DNA from: Pseudomonas sp. S37
GTDB lineage: Bacteria > Pseudomonadota > Gammaproteobacteria > Pseudomonadales > Pseudomonadaceae
Direction of reading: 5' to 3'
Assembly (NCBI RefSeq): GCF_016658545.1
Contig: NZ_JACVZC010000023.1
Location: forward strand, 1 to 64,000
Length of the DNA: 64,000 bases
Numbering within the stretch: the first letter of the stretch is position 1; each line of letters opens with the position of its first letter. Below are positions 28,501-37,916 of the stretch, piece by piece. A program made the position numbers and the translations under genes. The notes beneath the pieces were generated by a model. It was given only the letters and a program-made list of their open reading frames with translations. It was not told the DNA's origin and did not search any database.

Positions 28501-29505
28501 TCAAGCCTCTTGCATGAACTGCTGCCGATACTGGTTCGGCGACAGCTCGGTATGCTGGCGGAACAACCGCGCAAAGAAACTGGCATCGTCATAACCAACC
28601 TCGTAACTGATGGTCTTGATGCTCTTGCGCGTGCTCGACAACAACCCCTTGGCCGTCTCGATGCGTAGCCGTTGCAGGTAGTGCAGCGGCTTGTCGCCCG
28701 TTGCGCCCTGGAAGCGGCGCATGAAGTTGCGGATGCTCATGCCGTGGTTGCGCGCCACGTCCTCGAAGCGGAACTTGTCGGCGAAGTGCTCTTCCAGCCA
28801 GTGCTGGATCTGCAGGATGATCAGGTCCTGGTGCAGCTTCTGCCCGCCAAAGCCCATGCGCCCCGGCGTGTAATTGCGCTGCACTTCGTACAGGATGTCG
28901 CGCGACACCGCACGGGCCACGTTGGCGCCGCAGAAGCGCTCGATCAGGTAGATGTACAGGTCGCAGGCCGAAGTGGCGCCGCCAGCACAGTAAATATTGT
29001 CGGCATCGGTCAGGTGCTTGTCCTGGTTCAGGCGGATGTTCGGGAAGCGTTCGGCAAAGCTGCTGAAGAAGCGCCAGTAAGTGGTCGCCTCCTTGCCGTC
29101 GAGCAGGCCGGACTCGGCCAACCAGAACACGCCACTGGCTTCGGCGCACAGCACCGCGCCACGCGCATGTTGGTCGCGCAGCCACGGCAGCACCTGTGGA
29201 TAACGTTGCAACAGGTTGTCGAAGTCGTCCCAGTAGGCCGGCAGGATGATCACGTCGGCGTCGTCCAGGCCGCCGTCGACCGGCAGTTGCACATTGCTGA
29301 AGCTGTCCACGGGCTGGCCATCGGGGCTCACCAGGCGGATCTCGAACATGGGCTGCAAGCCCAGGCCCAGCTGCTTGCTGTAACGCAGGCTGGCGAGGTG
29401 GAAGAAGTCCTTGGCCTGCATCAAGGTAGAAGCGAACACCTTGTCAATGGCCAGGATGCTGACGCGCCGCAGCGACGCGGAGGGTTGGGTAAACATCATT
29501 GTCAT
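28501..29505 (-). CDS. GlxA-family AraC-type transcriptional regulator
   Basis: The 334 residues comprise an N-terminal DJ-1/PfpI-like domain (ADVIILPAYWDD, GAVLCAEASGVFWLAESGLL with a Cys at the nucleophile-elbow position) and a C-terminal AraC HTH (HFADKFRFEDVARNHGMSIR, SIKTISYEVGYDDASFFARLF). Such GlxA-type regulators control catabolism of amines such as carnitine, choline derivatives or arginine in pseudomonads; the ligand here is unknown and the nearby genes do not suggest one. The start is at 29505, with alternative Met at residues 3-4. Confidence 0.88.
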   Translation of the reverse strand: MTMMFTQPSASLRRVSILAIDKVFASTLMQAKDFFHLASLRYSKQLGLGLQPMFEIRLVSPDGQPVDSFSNVQLPVDGGLDDADVIILPAYWDDFDNLLQRYPQVLPWLRDQHARGAVLCAEASGVFWLAESGLLDGKEATTYWRFFSSFAERFPNIRLNQDKHLTDADNIYCAGGATSACDLYIYLIERFCGANVARAVSRDILYEVQRNYTPGRMGFGGQKLHQDLIILQIQHWLEEHFADKFRFEDVARNHGMSIRNFMRRFQGATGDKPLHYLQRLRIETAKGLLSSTRKSIKTISYEVGYDDASFFARLFRQHTELSPNQYRQQFMQEA

Positions 29506-29584
29506 TGTTCTTATAGGGTAGAGTGGTCAATCACCGGCTGGATCGTCTTATTTTTTGGCGATTGTGTCTAGCCCGCAGCACCGC

Positions 29585-29686
29585 ACTGGCTTCTTCGCGG
29601 GTGAACCCGCTCCCACAGGTACTGCGCAGGTCTTGAGGGCTGCGGGGATCCTGTGGGAGCGGGTTCACCCGCGAAGAGGGCGGTAC
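29585..29686. repeat. REP inverted pair
   Basis: Copies at 29586-29620 and 29649-29685 with cores CGCGGGTGAACCCGC and GCGGGTTCACCCGCG. They lie between the two minus-strand genes, downstream of the aldo-keto reductase. Confidence 0.9.
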
Positions 29687-29696
29687 AGGATTACGC

Positions 29697-30737
29697 TCAA
29701 GGCGCCGGGTTCGGCTGCTCCTGATGAATCGCTTCGATCGCCGCCAGCAGTTCGTCGCTCAGGTTCAGCTCAGCGCTGGCCAGGTTGCTGTCCAGCTGCT
29801 CCAGGCTGGTCGCACCAATGATGTTGCTGGTCACGAACGGCTGCCGCGTGACGAACGCCAACGCCATCTGTGCCGGGTCCAGGCCGTGATCGCGGGCCAG
29901 TTGCACATAACGGCTGCAGGCCGCCACGGTTTGCGGGTTGGAGTAGCGGGCAAAGCGGCTGAACAGGGTCAGGCGCGCGTTCTCTGGCCGTGCACCGTTC
30001 TCGTACTTGCCCGAAAGCATGCCGAATGCCAGCGGCGAATAGGCCAGCAAACCGCACTGCTCGCGGATGGCCACTTCCGCCAGGCCCACCTCGAAGCTGC
30101 GGTTCAGCAGGTTGTACGGGTTCTGGATCGACACCGCCCGCGGCCAGCCACGGCTTTCGGCCAGCTGCAGGAACTTCATGGTGCCCCACGGCGTTTCGTT
30201 GGACAGGCCGATGTGGCGGATCTTGCCCGCGCGCACCTGCTCGTCGAGCACCTCAAGGGTTTCTTCCAGCGGGGTGAAGTGGTCCTGCGGCAGGTGCTGG
30301 TAGCCCAGCTTGCCGAAGAAGTTGGTGCTGCGCTCTGGCCAGTGCAACTGGTACAGGTCGATACGGTCGGTCTGCAGGCGCTTGAGGCTTTCGTCCAGCG
30401 CCGCGACTATGTGCTGGCGGTTGTGCTTGAGCTGACCGTCGCGGATGTGGCTGATGCCGTTGCCGGGGCCGGCGACTTTGCTGGCCAGCACCCAGTCATC
30501 GCGGTCTCCATGCTCGCGGAACCAGTTGCCGATGATGCGTTCGGTGGCGGCGTAGGTTTCCGGGCGCGGCGGCACCGGGTACATCTCGGCGGTGTCGATG
30601 AAGTTGATCCCGGCGGCCTTGGCCCGGGCAATCTGTGCAAAGGCCTCGGCCTGGACGTTCTGTTCGCCCCAGGTCATGGTGCCCAGGCACAGGGCGCTGA
30701 CGTTGAGGTCGGTTCGGCCGAGCTGGCGGTATTCCAT
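29697..30737 (-). CDS. tas: NADP(H)-dependent aldo-keto reductase, Tas type
   Basis: The 346 residues match E. coli Tas along their length: MEYRQLGRTDLNVSALCLGT, FIDTAEMYPVPPRPET (catalytic Asp and Tyr), SLKRLQTDRIDLYQLHWPER (Lys/His region) and IQNPYNLLNRSFEVGLAEV. It would reduce aldehydes or ketones with NADPH in the cytosol; the physiological substrate is unknown. The start at 30737 (MEYRQLG) is the family start; seven more codons upstream are open. It is divergent from rplM with about 258 bp between, in which no gene was seen. Confidence 0.92.
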   Translation of the reverse strand: MEYRQLGRTDLNVSALCLGTMTWGEQNVQAEAFAQIARAKAAGINFIDTAEMYPVPPRPETYAATERIIGNWFREHGDRDDWVLASKVAGPGNGISHIRDGQLKHNRQHIVAALDESLKRLQTDRIDLYQLHWPERSTNFFGKLGYQHLPQDHFTPLEETLEVLDEQVRAGKIRHIGLSNETPWGTMKFLQLAESRGWPRAVSIQNPYNLLNRSFEVGLAEVAIREQCGLLAYSPLAFGMLSGKYENGARPENARLTLFSRFARYSNPQTVAACSRYVQLARDHGLDPAQMALAFVTRQPFVTSNIIGATSLEQLDSNLASAELNLSDELLAAIEAIHQEQPNPAP

Positions 30738-30923
30738 CGGGTAAACACTCCTTGGCAATAGAAGCTCATCAAAGCAGGTTGAAATTTTTCGCGCAATCTG
30801 GATAATTCAGCCCCTCTCCGCGTGGCGGAAGTGATGCACCATCACGCAGGAAGAACCCCGTCGAACATTGGCGTGCCCGACCCGAGCCCCCAAAAGCGTC
30901 TGTGTTCGGCTGCGCGCTTGCCC

Positions 30924-30952
30924 TTGGCAAGATGTGCACTATCCAGTAAGAT
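30924..30952 (+). promoter_or_regulatory. Sigma-70 promoter of rplM-rpsI
   Basis: TTGGCA (30924-30929) and TAAGAT (30947-30952) are 17 bp apart and lie 44 bp before the rplM ATG. Confidence 0.65.
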
Positions 30953-30995
30953 TCGCCGTCTATTTTTCGCTGGGCGGCCTCTGAGGCTTTAGAGA

Positions 30996-31424
30996 ATGAA
31001 AACTTTTACTGCTAAACCGGAAACAGTAAAGCGCGAGTGGTTCGTAGTCGACGCCGCTGGCCAGACCCTGGGTCGTCTGGCTACCGAAATCGCTACCCGT
31101 CTGCGTGGCAAACACAAACCAGAATACACCCCTCACGTTGACACCGGCGACTACATCGTCGTTATCAACGCCGAGCAGGTTCGTGTGACTGGTGCCAAGT
31201 CTTCCGACAAAATGTACTACTCCCACTCCGGCTTCCCGGGCGGTATCAAGGAAATCAACTTCGAGAAGTTGATCGCCAAGGCCCCTGAGCGTGTTATCGA
31301 AACCGCGGTTAAAGGCATGCTGCCTAAGAACCCGCTGGGTCGCGACATGTACCGCAAGCTGAAAGTGTACGCGGGTGCTGCTCACCCACACACTGCTCAG
31401 CAGCCTCAAGAACTGAAGATCTAA
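30996..31424 (+). CDS. rplM: 50S ribosomal protein L13
   Basis: The 142-residue L13 binds 23S rRNA early in 50S assembly. The sequence opens [20 protein letters not shown] and has the family blocks [22 protein letters not shown] and [21 protein letters not shown]. The length equals that of E. coli L13. It is co-transcribed with rpsI after 14 bp, the universal L13-S9 pair. In E. coli L13 represses its own operon through the leader; a GGCCTCTGAGGCT hairpin sits just before this start, but no site was proven. Confidence 0.98.
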
Positions 31425-31438
31425 CGGGATAGTTCATT

Positions 31439-31831
31439 ATGTCGGCGACTCAAAATTACGGCACTGGCCGTCGCAAGACCGCAACCGCTCGCGTATTCCT
31501 GCGTCCGGGTACTGGTAACATCTCCATCAACAACCGTTCTCTGGACGTGTTCTTCGGTCGCGAAACCGCTCGCATGGTTGTTCGCCAGCCACTCGAGCTG
31601 ACCGAAACCGTTGAGAAGTTCGACATCTACGTCACCGTTTCCGGTGGTGGTGTCAGCGGTCAGGCCGGTGCGATCCGTCACGGTATCACCCGCGCCCTGA
31701 TGGAATACGACGAAACCCTGCGTGGCGCCCTGCGTCGTGCTGGCTACGTCACCCGCGACGCTCGTGAAGTCGAGCGTAAGAAAGTGGGTCTGCGTAAAGC
31801 GCGTAAGCGTCCTCAGTACTCCAAGCGTTAA
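31439..31831 (+). CDS. rpsI: 30S ribosomal protein S9
   Basis: The 130-residue S9 has the N-terminal [19 protein letters not shown], the [19 protein letters not shown] core and the basic C-terminal tail [17 protein letters not shown] that reaches the P-site tRNA. The length is standard. It is second in the rplM-rpsI operon and is followed by a strong terminator. Confidence 0.98.
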   Translation: MSATQNYGTGRRKTATARVFLRPGTGNISINNRSLDVFFGRETARMVVRQPLELTETVEKFDIYVTVSGGGVSGQAGAIRHGITRALMEYDETLRGALRRAGYVTRDAREVERKKVGLRKARKRPQYSKR

Positions 31832-31848
31832 TACCGCTTCGGCAGTCG

Positions 31849-31885
31849 AAAAAAGCCCGGTTCCTTGGAACCGGGCTTTTTTTTT
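31849..31885 (+). terminator. Terminator after rpsI
   Basis: AGCCCGGTTCC-TT-GGAACCGGGCT stem with nine T residues. Confidence 0.95.
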
Positions 31886-31981
31886 GCCTTGAACTAACCT
31901 GTCAGCATGTCGGTGATCACGTGCCGCATAGACGCAGATCAAGCAAAGCGAGGGTTGTAGCCCGGACCAGGGGTAATCACC

Positions 31982-32011
31982 TTGTCAGTGTGTGGATTTG
32001 TTTCTTACCAT
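31982..32011 (+). promoter_or_regulatory. Candidate sigma-70 promoter of petABC
   Basis: TTGTCA (31982-31987) and TACCAT (32006-32011), 18 bp apart, about 84 bp before the petA ATG. The -10 is imperfect. Confidence 0.4.
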
Positions 32012-32094
32012 GACGGCCAATTTTTAGTGCCACAGACATTACCTAAGTACAGGTCAGGTCCAACTGGCCAAGCAAGCTGATGGGAGAGGACTGA

Positions 32095-32688
32095 ATGAGC
32101 AATGACGGCGTCAACGCAGGCCGGCGCCGCTTCCTCGTAGCCGCGACATCCGTGGTCGGGGCAGCGGGAGCAGTGGGGGCTGCGGTACCGTTCGTGGGGT
32201 CATGGTTTCCCAGTGCCAAGGCGAAAGCCGCAGGTGCACCGGTGAAGGTCAATATCGCCAAGGTGGAGCCTGGGCAGCAGATGGTTGCAGAGTGGCGCGG
32301 CCAGCCTGTATTCATCGTGCGGCGAACGCCGGAAATCCTCGGGAACCTCAAAAAAATTACCGGCGAACTCTCTGATCCAGAGTCGAAGGCTTCGGTGCAA
32401 CCGACCTACGTCGACCCTGAAGTGCGTTCGATCAAGCCGGAAGTGCTCATCCTCGTCGGCCTGTGCACGCACCTGGGTTGCTCGCCCACCTTTCGCCCGG
32501 AAGTCGCACCCGCCGACCTGGGTCCGAAATGGGTGGGTGGCTATTTCTGCCCGTGCCATGGCTCCCACTACGACCTCGCTGGCCGTGTCTACAAGTCGCA
32601 GCCGGCGCCTCTTAACCTGCCCGTGCCACCGCACTCATACGAGTCGGACGAGATTGTCGTCATCGGCGTCGACCAGGAGAACGCATGA
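32095..32688 (+). CDS. petA: Ubiquinol-cytochrome c reductase Rieske iron-sulfur subunit
   Basis: This is the Rieske protein of the cytochrome bc1 complex (197 residues). The N-terminus has a Tat-type anchor (AGRRRFLVAATSVVGAAGAV), retained as the membrane helix. The [2Fe-2S] ligands are in LCTHLGCSP and CPCHGSHYD. It carries electrons from ubiquinol to cytochrome c1. The stop overlaps the petB start (ATGATG), the first junction of petABC. Confidence 0.97.
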   Translation: MSNDGVNAGRRRFLVAATSVVGAAGAVGAAVPFVGSWFPSAKAKAAGAPVKVNIAKVEPGQQMVAEWRGQPVFIVRRTPEILGNLKKITGELSDPESKASVQPTYVDPEVRSIKPEVLILVGLCTHLGCSPTFRPEVAPADLGPKWVGGYFCPCHGSHYDLAGRVYKSQPAPLNLPVPPHSYESDEIVVIGVDQENA

Positions 32689-33899
32689 TGAGCAAGTTCA
32701 TGGACTGGATTGATGCTCGCTTCCCCGCTACCAAGATGTGGGAAGACCACCTGAGCAAGTATTACGCGCCCAAGAACTTCAACTTCCTGTACTTCTTCGG
32801 CTCCCTGGCATTGCTGGTACTGGTCAACCAGATCGTCACCGGTGTATGGCTGACCATGAGCTTCACGCCCTCGGCGGAAGAGGCGTTCGCCTCGGTCGAG
32901 TACATCATGCGTGACGTGGAATACGGCTGGATCTTGCGCTATCTGCACTCTACCGGCGCGTCTGCGTTCTTCATTGTGGTCTACCTGCACATGTTCCGTG
33001 GCCTGCTCTACGGCTCTTACCAGAAGCCACGCGAGCTGGTCTGGCTGTTCGGCATGCTGATCTACCTGGCGCTGATGGCCGAGGCCTTCATGGGTTACCT
33101 GCTGCCGTGGGGTCAGATGTCGTACTGGGGTGCTCAGGTGATCATCTCGCTGTTCGGTGCCATCCCGGTGATCGGTGACGACCTCACGCAATGGATCCGC
33201 GGTGACTACCTGATCTCGGGTATCACCCTGAACCGCTTCTTTGCGCTGCACGTGGTGGCGCTGCCCATCGTGATCCTCGGCCTGGTGGTGCTGCACATCC
33301 TTGCCCTGCACGAAGTGGGTTCGAACAACCCCGATGGTGTCGACATCAAGAAGAAAAAGGACGAAAACGGTATCCCGCTGGACGGCATCCCGTTCCACCC
33401 TTACTACACCGTGAAAGACATTGTCGGCGTGGTGGTGTTCCTGTTCGTGTTCTGCGCCGTGGTGTTCTTCTTCCCGGAAATGGGCGGTTACTTCCTGGAG
33501 AAACCGAACTTCGAGCAGGCCAACGCCTTCAAGACGCCCGAGCACATCGCACCTGTGTGGTACTTCACACCGTTCTACGCAATCTTGCGTGCGGTGCCTG
33601 ACAAGCTGATGGGCGTGATTGCCATGGGCGCGGCCATCGCCGTGCTGTTCGTACTGCCGTGGCTCGACCGCAGCCCGGTGAAATCCATGCGTTACAAAGG
33701 CTGGATCAGCAAAGCCTTCCTGCTGGTGTTCTGCGTGGCCTTCGTCATCCTCGGCGTGCTGGGCGTTCTGGCACCGACACCCGGGCGTACCTTGCTGTCG
33801 CAGGTGTGCACGGTGTTGTACTTCGCCTACTTCCTGCTGATGCCGTTCTACACAAGGCTCGAGAAGACCAAACCGGTTCCGGAAAGGGTGACTGGCTGA
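32685..33899 (+). CDS. petB: Cytochrome b of the bc1 complex
   Basis: The 404-residue full-length cytochrome b has the paired heme-ligand helices (RYLHSTGASAFFIVVYLHMF and FALHVVALPIVILGLVVLH), the GYLLPWGQMSYWGAQV Qo region and a PEWY-like motif, here as APVWYFTPFY. It houses hemes bL and bH and both quinone sites. Start ATG 32685 overlaps petA; ATG 32688 is an alternative. The stop overlaps petC. Confidence 0.97.
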   Translation: MMSKFMDWIDARFPATKMWEDHLSKYYAPKNFNFLYFFGSLALLVLVNQIVTGVWLTMSFTPSAEEAFASVEYIMRDVEYGWILRYLHSTGASAFFIVVYLHMFRGLLYGSYQKPRELVWLFGMLIYLALMAEAFMGYLLPWGQMSYWGAQVIISLFGAIPVIGDDLTQWIRGDYLISGITLNRFFALHVVALPIVILGLVVLHILALHEVGSNNPDGVDIKKKKDENGIPLDGIPFHPYYTVKDIVGVVVFLFVFCAVVFFFPEMGGYFLEKPNFEQANAFKTPEHIAPVWYFTPFYAILRAVPDKLMGVIAMGAAIAVLFVLPWLDRSPVKSMRYKGWISKAFLLVFCVAFVILGVLGVLAPTPGRTLLSQVCTVLYFAYFLLMPFYTRLEKTKPVPERVTG

Positions 33900-34678
33900 T
33901 GAAAAAGTTGATTGCAGTATTTTTGCTGGCAGTGATGCCTGCCTTTTCCTTCGCTGCCGAACACGGCCTGGAACTGGACAAGGTCGATATCGACCTGACC
34001 GACAAAGCCGCCATGCAGGACGGTGCGCGTACTTTTGCCAACTATTGCATGGGTTGCCACAGTGCCAAGTTCCAGCGTTACGAGCGGGTCGCCGATGACC
34101 TCGGTATCCCGCACGAGCTGATGCTCGAGAAGCTGGTGTTCACCGGCGCCAAGATCGGTGACCACATGCAGATCGGCATGCAGCCGAGCGATGCCAAGAC
34201 CTGGTTTGGCGCCGCGCCGCCCGACCTGACCCTGGTTGCCCGGGTGCGCGGTACCGACTGGCTGTACAGCTACCTGCGCAGCTTCTACGAGGACCCGTCG
34301 CGGCCTTACGGGGTGAACAACAAGGTGTTCCCGAACGTCGGCATGCCTAACGTGCTGGTCGGCCTGCAGGGTAACCAGGTGATCGGCTGCAAGCAGGTGC
34401 AGACGGTGACCGATGGCAAGAAGCAATTCGACCCGTTGACCGGCAGCCCGATCACCCACGAAGCCTGTGACCAGCTGACCATCACGCCGAAATCCGGTAC
34501 CCTGACCACCGAGCAGTTCGACGAGAAGGTCAAGAACCTGGTGACCTTCCTGGCCTATTCGGCCAACCCGGTCAAACTGGAAAGCCAGCGCATCGGTACC
34601 TATGTGTTGCTGTATCTGGCTTTCTTCTTCGTATTCGCCTACTTGCTCAAGCGTGAATACTGGAAGGACGTGCACTGA
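33899..34678 (+). CDS. petC: Cytochrome c1
   Basis: The 259-residue precursor has a signal peptide (MKKLIAVFLLAVMPAFSFAA), the heme-binding CMGCH motif in FANYCMGCHSAKF, the axial Met region further on and a C-terminal membrane anchor (YVLLYLAFFFVFAYLLKREYW). ATG 33899 overlaps the petB stop; the same frame is open inside petB but is not used. It passes electrons from the Rieske protein to soluble cytochrome c or terminal oxidase. Confidence 0.97.
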   Translation: MKKLIAVFLLAVMPAFSFAAEHGLELDKVDIDLTDKAAMQDGARTFANYCMGCHSAKFQRYERVADDLGIPHELMLEKLVFTGAKIGDHMQIGMQPSDAKTWFGAAPPDLTLVARVRGTDWLYSYLRSFYEDPSRPYGVNNKVFPNVGMPNVLVGLQGNQVIGCKQVQTVTDGKKQFDPLTGSPITHEACDQLTITPKSGTLTTEQFDEKVKNLVTFLAYSANPVKLESQRIGTYVLLYLAFFFVFAYLLKREYWKDVH

Positions 34679-34704
34679 TCACGCAGTAGTTTCTGGTTGT
34701 TGAA

Positions 34705-35419
<715 letters not shown>

Positions 35420-35429
35420 GGAGCTGTTG

Positions 35430-35858
35430 ATGAACTCCAGTCGCCCCTATCTGGTTCGAGCATTGTACGAGTGGATCGTCGACAACGATTGCACGCCCCA
35501 TATGCTGGTCAATGCCGAATTCCCGAAAGTTCAGGTGCCGGATGGTTTCGCCAGTGATGGCCAGATTGTCCTGAATATCTCGCCAAGTGCTGTGCGCAGC
35601 CTGCACATGGACAACGACGCGGTCAGTTTCGAGGGCCGCTTTGGTGGCGTTGCCCATTCGCTGTTCGTGCCGGTGGGTGCCATTCTGGGTATTTATGCCC
35701 GTGAAAACGGCCAAGGCATGGTCTTTGAGCTGGATTCGCCCGATGGTGAAGATCTGGAAGAAGACGATGATGTGCAGCCGGACGACGATGGCCCGCCAGA
35801 GGGCGGTGGCCAGCCGCCACGCCCGACGGGTCGGCCAAGCCTGAAAGTGGTCAAGTAA
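35430..35858 (+). CDS. sspB: ClpXP adaptor SspB
   Basis: The 142-residue SspB delivers ssrA-tagged proteins to ClpXP. The substrate-binding fold is MNSSRPYLVRALYEWIVDND ... QIVLNISPSAVRSL ... GRFGGVAHSLFVPVGAILGIYARENGQG. An acidic linker (EDLEEDDDVQPDDD) leads to the ClpX-binding tail RPSLKVVK. ATG 35430 follows AAGGAG; codons from 35400 upstream lie in sspA. It is coupled to sspA by a 10-bp gap. Confidence 0.96.
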   Translation: MNSSRPYLVRALYEWIVDNDCTPHMLVNAEFPKVQVPDGFASDGQIVLNISPSAVRSLHMDNDAVSFEGRFGGVAHSLFVPVGAILGIYARENGQGMVFELDSPDGEDLEEDDDVQPDDDGPPEGGGQPPRPTGRPSLKVVK

Positions 35859-35859
35859 C

Positions 35860-35892
35860 AAAAAAGGCGATCCAGATGGATCGCCTTTTTTT
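35860..35892. terminator. Bidirectional terminator, sspB / lipoprotein gene
   Basis: AAAAAAGGCGATCC-AGAT-GGATCGCCTTTTTTT, with A and T runs on both sides, between convergent genes. Confidence 0.94.
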
Positions 35893-35907
35893 GCTGCCAG
35901 CATTGGG

Positions 35908-36126
35908 TTACAGGTCGCTGATAGTGCGTACCTGGTCCTTGTTGATGCGGGTGCGCTTGCCATCGAGTTGCTGGAATTCGTAGAAGCCGGCGTTACGGTC
36001 GAACTTTGGCGCGTCGACAGCCTGGAATTCACGGCCATCGTTGAGGGTGATCAGGCTTGGGGTGGAGCAGCCGGCCAGGGTGGCGAAGGTGCCGAGCAGC
36101 AGGGCGGGCAGCAGAAGCTTTGTCAT
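35908..36126 (-). CDS. Small lipoprotein, YgdI/YgdR family (DUF903)
   Basis: The 72-residue protein has a lipoprotein signal with lipobox LAGC (Cys20) and then the family core STPSLITLNDGREFQAVDAP and FDRNAGFYEFQQLDGKRTRINKDQV. The fold is an SH3-like beta barrel; its role in the outer or inner membrane is unknown. The start at 36126 is chosen for the signal sequence; the frame is open upstream only through a REP. Confidence 0.9.
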   Translation of the reverse strand: MTKLLLPALLLGTFATLAGCSTPSLITLNDGREFQAVDAPKFDRNAGFYEFQQLDGKRTRINKDQVRTISDL

Positions 36127-36174
36127 GCGGTGTTTCCTGGGTTTCTGAAAAAATGAAGCATCTCTGTTGCCTGT

Positions 36175-36279
36175 GCCGGCCTCTTCGCGGGTGAACCCGC
36201 TCCTACATGGTTCATCACCAGGCTCAGGACCGGTGATGAACCATGTAGGAGCGGGTTTACCCGCGAAGAGGCCGGCGCA
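36175..36279. repeat. REP pair forming an extended near-perfect palindrome
   Basis: The arms at about 36175-36219 and 36232-36278 pair over some 45 bases with only a 12-base centre (AGGCTCAGGACC). Pairing continues beyond the REP ends through CATGGTTCATCACC / GGTGATGAACCATG, unlike the other pairs in the window, whose spacers are not complementary. Confidence 0.9.
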
Positions 36280-36289
36280 GGCTAAAGAA

Positions 36290-37467
<1,178 letters not shown>

Positions 37468-37544
37468 TTAAGTGGGGCGGTGGCCTTTGCAGCGCGCAAC
37501 AACGACCAGCCCGCGATACATAGAGCAAAAAATACGAAGAGGGT

Positions 37545-37916
37545 TCAGCATTCGAAGGCGTTTTTCAGCCATTGAAGCGGTCTGCCTGCATGGTGGCTGC
37601 CCTGCAGGGCGACTACGTCGAAGCGGCAGGGGTGGTTGCCCCAGTGGGGCTCCTTTTGCAGGAACAGGCTGGCGGCAAGCACCAGCCGTTTCTGCTTGCG
37701 CCCGTCGATACTGTCGAGGGCGCCTCCGAAGGCCGCGTGCAGCCGGTAGCGGACTTCGACGAATACTACTGTATCGGCGTCGAGCATGACCAGATCAAGC
37801 TCACCGCCTTTGCATCGCCAATTGCGCGCCAGCAGCTGCAGGCCCTGCCCTTGAAGGTACGCAAGGGCTTGGGTTTCTGCGGCCTGGCCGGCGCTGGTTG
37901 GCGATGGTGCGGCCAT
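37545..37916 (-). CDS. yraN: YraN family endonuclease-like protein (UPF0102)
   Basis: The 123-residue protein has the UPF0102 nuclease-like core: GQAAETQALAYLQGQGLQLL, then NWRCKGGELDLVMLDADTVVFVEVRYR, in which E-x-D...E-V-K is the PD-(D/E)XK pattern with Lys replaced by Arg. Function is unproven. The start overlaps the lpoA stop by one base (TGATG). Confidence 0.92.
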   Translation of the reverse strand: MAAPSPTSAGQAAETQALAYLQGQGLQLLARNWRCKGGELDLVMLDADTVVFVEVRYRLHAAFGGALDSIDGRKQKRLVLAASLFLQKEPHWGNHPCRFDVVALQGSHHAGRPLQWLKNAFEC

